Position numbers and translations under genes: made by a program
Assembly: GCA_946402065.1 (NCBI GenBank)
Contig: CAMIVR010000004.1
Span: 1 to 64,000, forward strand
Origin: an uncultured Brevibacillus sp.
GTDB lineage: Bacteria; Bacillota; Bacilli; Brevibacillales; Brevibacillaceae
DNA: 64,000 nucleotides
Direction: 5' to 3'
Shown here: positions 58,722 to 64,000 of the stretch, piece after piece
Position numbering within the stretch: the first letter of the stretch is position 1
Layout of the letters: the number at the start of each line of letters is the position of its first letter
The notes under the pieces: generated by a model
Database searches by the model: none
What the model was told of the DNA's origin: nothing
What the model saw: the letters and a program-made list of their open reading frames with translations, nothing else

Positions 58722-59523
58722 TCACCAAATCATTGCCGTATGGGGCAGTCCGGGCAGCGGAAAGACGGTAACTTCCATAAAACTGGCTCGGGAATTTGCC
58801 TCCAGGCAAATCAATGTACTGGTTGTCCTCTGTGATTCGGTATGCCCTTCGATTCCAACCCTTCTGCCAGGTGTCCATGCAAAAGAACAATCATTGGGCA
58901 GATTACTCAGTTTGCCGTCGATATCGCAAGAACAGATTTTCCAGCATCTCGTTCCATGCAAAGCTTTTTCCCATCTGGCGTTCATCGGCTATGTTCACGG
59001 CGATAACGCCTTTACCTATGCCAGCTATACCAAAGAGAGAGCGCTGGATTTTTTCACCTTGAGCCGACACCTTGCAGATGTCGTCATCGTGGATTGCTCC
59101 AGTGTGTTGTCTGCCGACCCGTTATCCGTGGCCGCGCTTGAAGTCGCTGATCAGGTTTTGCGAATGCATGAATGCACGCTGAAAAGCCTAAGTTATTTTG
59201 CCTCTCATTTACCGCTGCTGAGTGACTCCCGATTTCATGCAGATCGTCATTTGCATCTTCTTTCCAACGTGAAAGCAAAACAAGACAGTGTTCAATACAG
59301 CAATGTCTTTGGCGGGATTCATCACCTGCTGCCTTTTGTCTCTATCGTGGAACAACAAGCGGTTTCGGCTCGGTTATTGGACGCTTGCGAAGGAAAAGAC
59401 GCCGGTTCCTACCTGAGTGCCATTCAAAAATTAGCTGGACGTTTTATGGACCATCCTTCGAAAGCAGAAAAGCAACCATTCATCCAGCGCTTGATACAAA
59501 GGTTCAAAGGAGTGCGGTCATGA
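58714..59523 (+). CDS. TadZ/CpaE-like P-loop ATPase
   Basis: IIAVWGSPGSGKTVTSIKLAREFA; VVIVDCSSVL. Confidence 0.75.
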   Translation: MNNHQIIAVWGSPGSGKTVTSIKLAREFASRQINVLVVLCDSVCPSIPTLLPGVHAKEQSLGRLLSLPSISQEQIFQHLVPCKAFSHLAFIGYVHGDNAFTYASYTKERALDFFTLSRHLADVVIVDCSSVLSADPLSVAALEVADQVLRMHECTLKSLSYFASHLPLLSDSRFHADRHLHLLSNVKAKQDSVQYSNVFGGIHHLLPFVSIVEQQAVSARLLDACEGKDAGSYLSAIQKLAGRFMDHPSKAEKQPFIQRLIQRFKGVRS

Positions 59524-60866
59524 AAGGGGCAACGTTATTTTATCCGGCAAGTAGCAATAAAAAGCCATTTTCCGAAGTACTGAAAGAGGTGCAAGAATAT
59601 CTCTCCGGCAAATACGCTACGCTTATTTCCCGAAATGCCGAGGAACAAAAACAACAGATCATTTCGTATACCACCAAATATGTCATGGATTATCGCTTGA
59701 GTGTAGACGGACTTTCTTTCGACGAACTGGTGGAACGGTTATATGCGGAAATGGCGGAGTTTTCTTTTCTTACCCCGTATTTGTTTTCCCATGATGTAGA
59801 GGAGATCAATATCAACGGGTACAAAGATGTCAAAATCACCTATACGGATGGGCGCATTCTCCCAGCTTCCGAACGGTTTACCTCACCGGAACATGCCGTC
59901 GACGTGGTCAGACGCCTGCTGCACAAATCAGGGATGATCCTGGATCATTCACAACCGATCGTTCGTGGACATCTGGCCAACAATATTCGGATTACGGTTT
60001 TCGGCGCACCGATCACCGATTCGGACAAAGGCGTAGCCGCATCCATACGGATCATTAACCCGCAAAAATTGGGAAAACAAGATTTCATTCACAATGGAAC
60101 GGCTACGGCGGAAATGCTGGATTTTGTAAGTCTTTGTTTGCGCTACGGCTTGTCCATTTGTGTTACTGGAGCCACCGGCAGCGGGAAAACGACCTTGATG
60201 AGCTGGATGTTATCGACCATTCCTTACGACAAGCGAATTTTCACCATTGAGAATGGCACCCGGGAATTCGATCTTGTGGTGGAAGATGAAAATGGGCAAG
60301 TGCAAAATAACGTCGTTCATACCGTTACCCGTTACAGTGAAGACAGCCGGCAACATATAGATCAGGAGAAGTTGCTCGAATATGCACTTACCGCCAATCC
60401 GGATATCATCTGTGTCGGGGAGATGAAATCGGCAGAGGCCTTCGCCGCGCAAGAAGCAGCCCGTACCGGACATGCGGTAATCACGACGACGCATGCCAAT
60501 TCCTGCATCGCCACCTATTACCGGATGGTTACGCTCTGTAAACAAAAATACGATATGAGCGACCATACTTTGTATAACCTTGTTACGGAGGCGTTCCCAA
60601 TTGTCATGTTTGCCAAGAAATTGGAGGATAACTCCCGCAAGGTGATGGAAATTACCGAATGCGAAATTTTGCCGGATGGAAGCCGGAATATCCGTACGCT
60701 TTTTCGCTATACTGTGGCCTCCAATACGATGGAGAACGGGAAAATTCGGATTAGCGGAGCGTATGAAAAGGTACAAAATATATCACCAAGTTTACAAAAA
60801 CGGCTGCTCGAAAACGGGATGCCGCTCCATCTGCTGCAACAAATGATGGGAGGCGAATCCGCATGA
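59520..60866 (+). CDS. CpaF/TadA/VirB11-like secretion ATPase
   Basis: EEININGYKDVKITYTDGR; VTGATGSGKTTLMSWML; GEMKSAEAFAAQEAARTGHAVITTTHANS. Confidence 0.93.
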   Translation: MKGATLFYPASSNKKPFSEVLKEVQEYLSGKYATLISRNAEEQKQQIISYTTKYVMDYRLSVDGLSFDELVERLYAEMAEFSFLTPYLFSHDVEEININGYKDVKITYTDGRILPASERFTSPEHAVDVVRRLLHKSGMILDHSQPIVRGHLANNIRITVFGAPITDSDKGVAASIRIINPQKLGKQDFIHNGTATAEMLDFVSLCLRYGLSICVTGATGSGKTTLMSWMLSTIPYDKRIFTIENGTREFDLVVEDENGQVQNNVVHTVTRYSEDSRQHIDQEKLLEYALTANPDIICVGEMKSAEAFAAQEAARTGHAVITTTHANSCIATYYRMVTLCKQKYDMSDHTLYNLVTEAFPIVMFAKKLEDNSRKVMEITECEILPDGSRNIRTLFRYTVASNTMENGKIRISGAYEKVQNISPSLQKRLLENGMPLHLLQQMMGGESA

Positions 60867-61795
60867 TCGTACTGCTCGTCATAGCCTTTATGGGCCTCGT
60901 TTCCGGTTCCTTCCTTGTTTTGAAATTGAATCCTGCAGAATGGGTACGCGAAGTAGCCGGACACATACCTCTCCGAAAGAATCCTTCCTTGCGAAAAAAA
61001 ATCAAAGCCATACAGAATCCGAAAAAGATAAAAGGCATCCGGCTGACGATTCATGAAGTCAAAACGATGCTGGAACAAATGGTAAGGAAAGAATCCTTTG
61101 GAAAGGTCTGTATTTCTTCCCTCGCTCTCTTTATCGTTGGCGCTCTATTGGCCCTGGCTTTTGGCAATTTGTTTATGGTGCCAGTTCTCGCAATAGGTTT
61201 TGCCCTCCTGCCTTTTTGGCTTGTGCTGTTCAGCGCAAGCTTTTACAAAAAGCGTCTGAATGCCGAACTGGAAACCGCTCTATCGGTCATCACCACCTCT
61301 TACTTACGCAGCGAAAATATACTATCAGCCGTAGAGGAAAACGTCGGTTATTTGAATCCCCCCGTATCGGATGTGTTTCTGTCCTTTCTGGCCCAGTCCA
61401 AGCTGATTAACTCCAATCTGCAACAAGCGTTAACAGAGCTCAAAGGCAAAATCAACAATAGCGTCTTTCAGGAATGGTGCGACGCGGTTATGGCTTGTCA
61501 GGAAGACGTCACCCTCAAAACGACGCTTCCCCCGATTATTTCCAAACTGTCCGATATGCGCGTCGTCTCTGCTGAATTGGATTTTCTGCTTTACGAACCG
61601 TTAAAGGAATTCATTACGATGGCGCTGCTTTTGATCGGGAATATTCCGCTCCTGTATTTTCTTAACAAAGATTGGTTTCACACGCTGGTCGAAACAGCGG
61701 CGGGCAAATTCGTCTTGGCTCTTTGTGCGCTAACCTTGTTCATCTCCCTGGCCGCGGTCATTCGATTAACACGCCCGATCGAGTATAAAAGATAA
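60863..61795 (+). CDS. TadB-like type II/IV secretion F-domain protein
   Basis: Membrane protein following CpaF, ATGA overlap; C-terminal TM pair. Confidence 0.75.
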   Translation: MIVLLVIAFMGLVSGSFLVLKLNPAEWVREVAGHIPLRKNPSLRKKIKAIQNPKKIKGIRLTIHEVKTMLEQMVRKESFGKVCISSLALFIVGALLALAFGNLFMVPVLAIGFALLPFWLVLFSASFYKKRLNAELETALSVITTSYLRSENILSAVEENVGYLNPPVSDVFLSFLAQSKLINSNLQQALTELKGKINNSVFQEWCDAVMACQEDVTLKTTLPPIISKLSDMRVVSAELDFLLYEPLKEFITMALLLIGNIPLLYFLNKDWFHTLVETAAGKFVLALCALTLFISLAAVIRLTRPIEYKR

Positions 61796-61820
61796 AACCT
61801 ACTCGTTAGGAGGAACTGAC

Positions 61821-62120
61821 ATGTCAACATCACACTCTCGCGATATGGAAACAACCTTACAACGAACCGCTACGATTCTGGAAAGACTCCTTTCCCCTCC
61901 TTCCTCAGTTACTACCCAAATTCAACAGGGATTGAAAAAATACGGAACGTGGGGCTTTTTTCAACGATTGGATGAGCTGGACTTGCCCGAAGAAACGCGT
62001 TACAAGCTACATGCCGTGCGCCTTGTCCTTTATGGAACCGGAGAATTGAAGGATGAATCCGATCAGGCAAACAGGGATGTTCCGCAGGATTGGGGGTACC
62101 CTTATGACACCATCTTATAA
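61821..62120 (+). CDS. ICE hypothetical protein
   Basis: 99-aa ORF with AGGAGG RBS, overlaps the RadC-like start. Confidence 0.45.
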   Translation: MSTSHSRDMETTLQRTATILERLLSPPSSVTTQIQQGLKKYGTWGFFQRLDELDLPEETRYKLHAVRLVLYGTGELKDESDQANRDVPQDWGYPYDTIL

Positions 62121-62868
62121 CTCGCTTCATGCCTCCAACTTTATTGAAGGGATATCCGCACTGACCGGCATTTCGACCCACAAACTGCAAAAATACGCCA
62201 GGGATCATAATCTGTTCAATATTCTCGATCACCCTTATGTCATTGAATCCACGCCGCGCCAGCTTGAAAAGCTCCATCTATTAAACGAATTTCTCGTTTC
62301 CTACAAATTGCTCCGATTCGAAGAAAGTCAGGGGAAGAGCCCGTTCCGTTCTCCCGACGATGCAGGAAAGTTTTTTGCCGCGCAATTGGGACATGTCAAA
62401 GACAAAGAGAAACTGATGGTTGCGTTTTTGGACAATGGGAACCATTTGATCGAGTCACGCGTGATGTCAGAAGGTAGCGTCGGGTTCGCCCAAGTTTATC
62501 CCCGCGAGATTTTAAAAGCGGCATTGAATTGCGACTGCGCCGCTATCATTTTGGCACATAATCACCCCGGCGGTTCCCTTCGTCCCAGTATGGAAGACCA
62601 AATCCTGACTGAGCGCCTTGTTTCGATTTTCTCTCCATTGCACATTTCCGTGTTGGACCATTTGATTATTGCGAACGGAACCTATGCTTCCATGGCCGCG
62701 ATGGGGCAATTGCCGCAGCCTTCCGACGATAAAGTAAACTACGAGAGCATCATACTTCGTTCCGAGACCACAACCGTGAACGAGGCCTTATATGAGAACC
62801 ATTCGGCTGCTTGGGATGACTTTAGTTCTCACTACACCACATGGGAAGAAGATGAATTGGAACGATGA
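62104..62868 (+). CDS. RadC-like JAB-domain protein
   Basis: LAHNHPGGSLRPSMEDQILTERLVSIFSPLHISVLDHLIIANGTYASM. Confidence 0.88.
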   Translation: MTPSYNSLHASNFIEGISALTGISTHKLQKYARDHNLFNILDHPYVIESTPRQLEKLHLLNEFLVSYKLLRFEESQGKSPFRSPDDAGKFFAAQLGHVKDKEKLMVAFLDNGNHLIESRVMSEGSVGFAQVYPREILKAALNCDCAAIILAHNHPGGSLRPSMEDQILTERLVSIFSPLHISVLDHLIIANGTYASMAAMGQLPQPSDDKVNYESIILRSETTTVNEALYENHSAAWDDFSSHYTTWEEDELER

Positions 62869-62881
62869 AGGAGGTGAGCCT

Positions 62882-63754
62882 GTGATCGGCATCCTTGTGA
62901 GCTTCGGTCTGCTATTTGCAACCGGAGCTTATTTTTTGGCCTCAGAATGGTTAAAGCTGCCTACATGGGCGGATACGCGTGTCATCATACAAGCAACCAA
63001 GCCGTTCAAGCGAAAAAGCCAGCTTCTTGAAGCGATTGTTTCCGAACTTTCAACTCGCCTAGCTCCCCTCATTCCGCTAAGCGATTATAAACGAAGAAAG
63101 ACCGAAGCCATATTGAAATCGGCAGGGATCCGCATGACGCCTGCCGCGTTTTATGCCAAGGCCATCGTCAAATCCGGCTTGGTCGCCCTGTTGATTATTC
63201 CCTGCTTGCTCATTTTCCCCTTGCTTTCTCCCTTGCTTCTGTTTTTAGCAATTGGTGTCTACTTCAAGGATATCCAATCCGCGGACTGGGTCATTCGCAA
63301 AAAGCGGGAGCAGATCGAGTATGAACTGCCCCGCTTTGCCGCTACCATTGCACAAGAGTTGAAGGCGACCCGAGACGTTTTGCTGATCCTGGAAACGTAT
63401 CGAAAAAACGCCGGAGAAAGTTTGGCAAGCGAACTGGAAATCACGATAGCCGATATGAAAAGCGGCAATCACGAGACGGCATTAACCCGACTGGAGACTC
63501 GTATGGGCAGCACGATGCTGTCCGATATTGTCCGCGGCCTTCTGGCTGTACAACGGGGCGACCAAGGTGTCGTCTATTTTGAAATGCTGGCTCATGATTT
63601 TAAGCTGCTGGAAATTCAGCGATTGAAACTGATCGCGATGAAGCGTCCCGGCAAAATCCGCAAATATTCCTTTTACATGCTTGGATGCTTTTTGCTCATG
63701 TATCTGGTGATCATCGGTATGGAAATTATGAAAGCCCTCGGCAAACTGTTTTGA
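62882..63754 (+). CDS. TadC-like type II secretion F-domain protein
   Basis: GTG start with AAGGAGGTGA RBS; LPRFAATIAQELKATRDVLLILETYRKNAGESLASELEITIADMKSGNHETALTRLETRMGS. Confidence 0.75.
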   Translation: MIGILVSFGLLFATGAYFLASEWLKLPTWADTRVIIQATKPFKRKSQLLEAIVSELSTRLAPLIPLSDYKRRKTEAILKSAGIRMTPAAFYAKAIVKSGLVALLIIPCLLIFPLLSPLLLFLAIGVYFKDIQSADWVIRKKREQIEYELPRFAATIAQELKATRDVLLILETYRKNAGESLASELEITIADMKSGNHETALTRLETRMGSTMLSDIVRGLLAVQRGDQGVVYFEMLAHDFKLLEIQRLKLIAMKRPGKIRKYSFYMLGCFLLMYLVIIGMEIMKALGKLF

Positions 63755-63769
63755 AGGGAGGAGTTGCGA

Positions 63770-64000
63770 ATGCAGCATTGTTTACGGTGCAAACGCGGCG
63801 AGGGTTATATCGATGTTGTCGTACTTGTTCTGGTTGTCATGCTCGGTATCGCGTTAGCGGTGAAAGTGTTTCCTGTGTTTATCGCCAAAAACCAGCTTGA
63901 CCGTTTTGCCGACGAATTGGTCAGAGAAGCCGAAATCACCGGCAGAGTCGGTCAGGAAACAAGCAGTCGCGCGATACAGTTAAAGAACCAGACCGGGCTT
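63770..64000 (+). CDS. DUF4320-like/TadE-like pseudopilin (truncated by window edge)
   Basis: CKRGEGYIDVVVLVLVVMLGIALAVKVFPVFIAKNQLDRFADELVREAEITGRVG. Confidence 0.7.
   Translation, partial: MQHCLRCKRGEGYIDVVVLVLVVMLGIALAVKVFPVFIAKNQLDRFADELVREAEITGRVGQETSSRAIQLKNQTGL

Larger units (their letters stand above)
27050..64000. mobile_element. Integrative conjugative element, left part (continues beyond window)
   Basis: Begins at tRNA-Leu 3' fragment; contains parAB, relaxase, VirD4, TrbC/TrbL-like, CpaF/TadBC-like genes. Confidence 0.88.

Noticed and set aside
1-64000. CRISPR arrays
   Set aside because: No regularly spaced direct repeats with unique spacers were seen; short phased repeats at 22303 and 50763 have no spacers of CRISPR length.

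Overview
The window joins a Brevibacillus/Paenibacillaceae-like chromosomal segment (about 1-27 kb) to the left part of an integrative conjugative element (ICE) that starts at a displaced tRNA-Leu 3' fragment (26997-27049) and runs past the right edge. Taxonomy is inferred from gene content only. The chromosomal part carries a two-component system, yhbH-prkA, a HAD hydrolase, trmL, an amidase-domain protein, ogt, queG, rnhA, a B3/4-domain gene and a purine permease. It also carries a complete quinohemoprotein amine dehydrogenase (QHNDH) structural and maturation operon on the minus strand (22250->13095), with a divergent two-component system next to it. This operon is the most interesting locus. 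It has the gamma subunit with all cross-link and CTQ residues and an exactly 28-residue leader, the diheme alpha subunit, a QhpD-like radical SAM/SPASM enzyme, the beta-propeller subunit, a QhpF-like ABC exporter and a QhpE-like subtilase. It has no visible QhpG flavin monooxygenase. In that position are two adjacent U32-family proteins with UbiU- and UbiV-like Fe-S cysteine patterns, which suggests an O2-independent tryptophan hydroxylation route for CTQ formation. The ICE part has parAB, a 2189-aa ArdC-like/N6-MTase/helicase protein with an out-of-frame nested TnpV-like gene, and a DDE transposon with ExeA-like ATPase, DUF5348 and DUF6431 genes (at least one frameshifted). It also has an AT-rich defense island (Dam-like MTase, type IIG-like R-M enzyme, Gabija-like GajAB), a candidate oriT, an RHH protein and MobP-type relaxase, a DnaA-box cluster, a split VirD4, and a mixed VirB/Tad-like conjugation module. 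All homology calls come from motif recognition; no searches were run.
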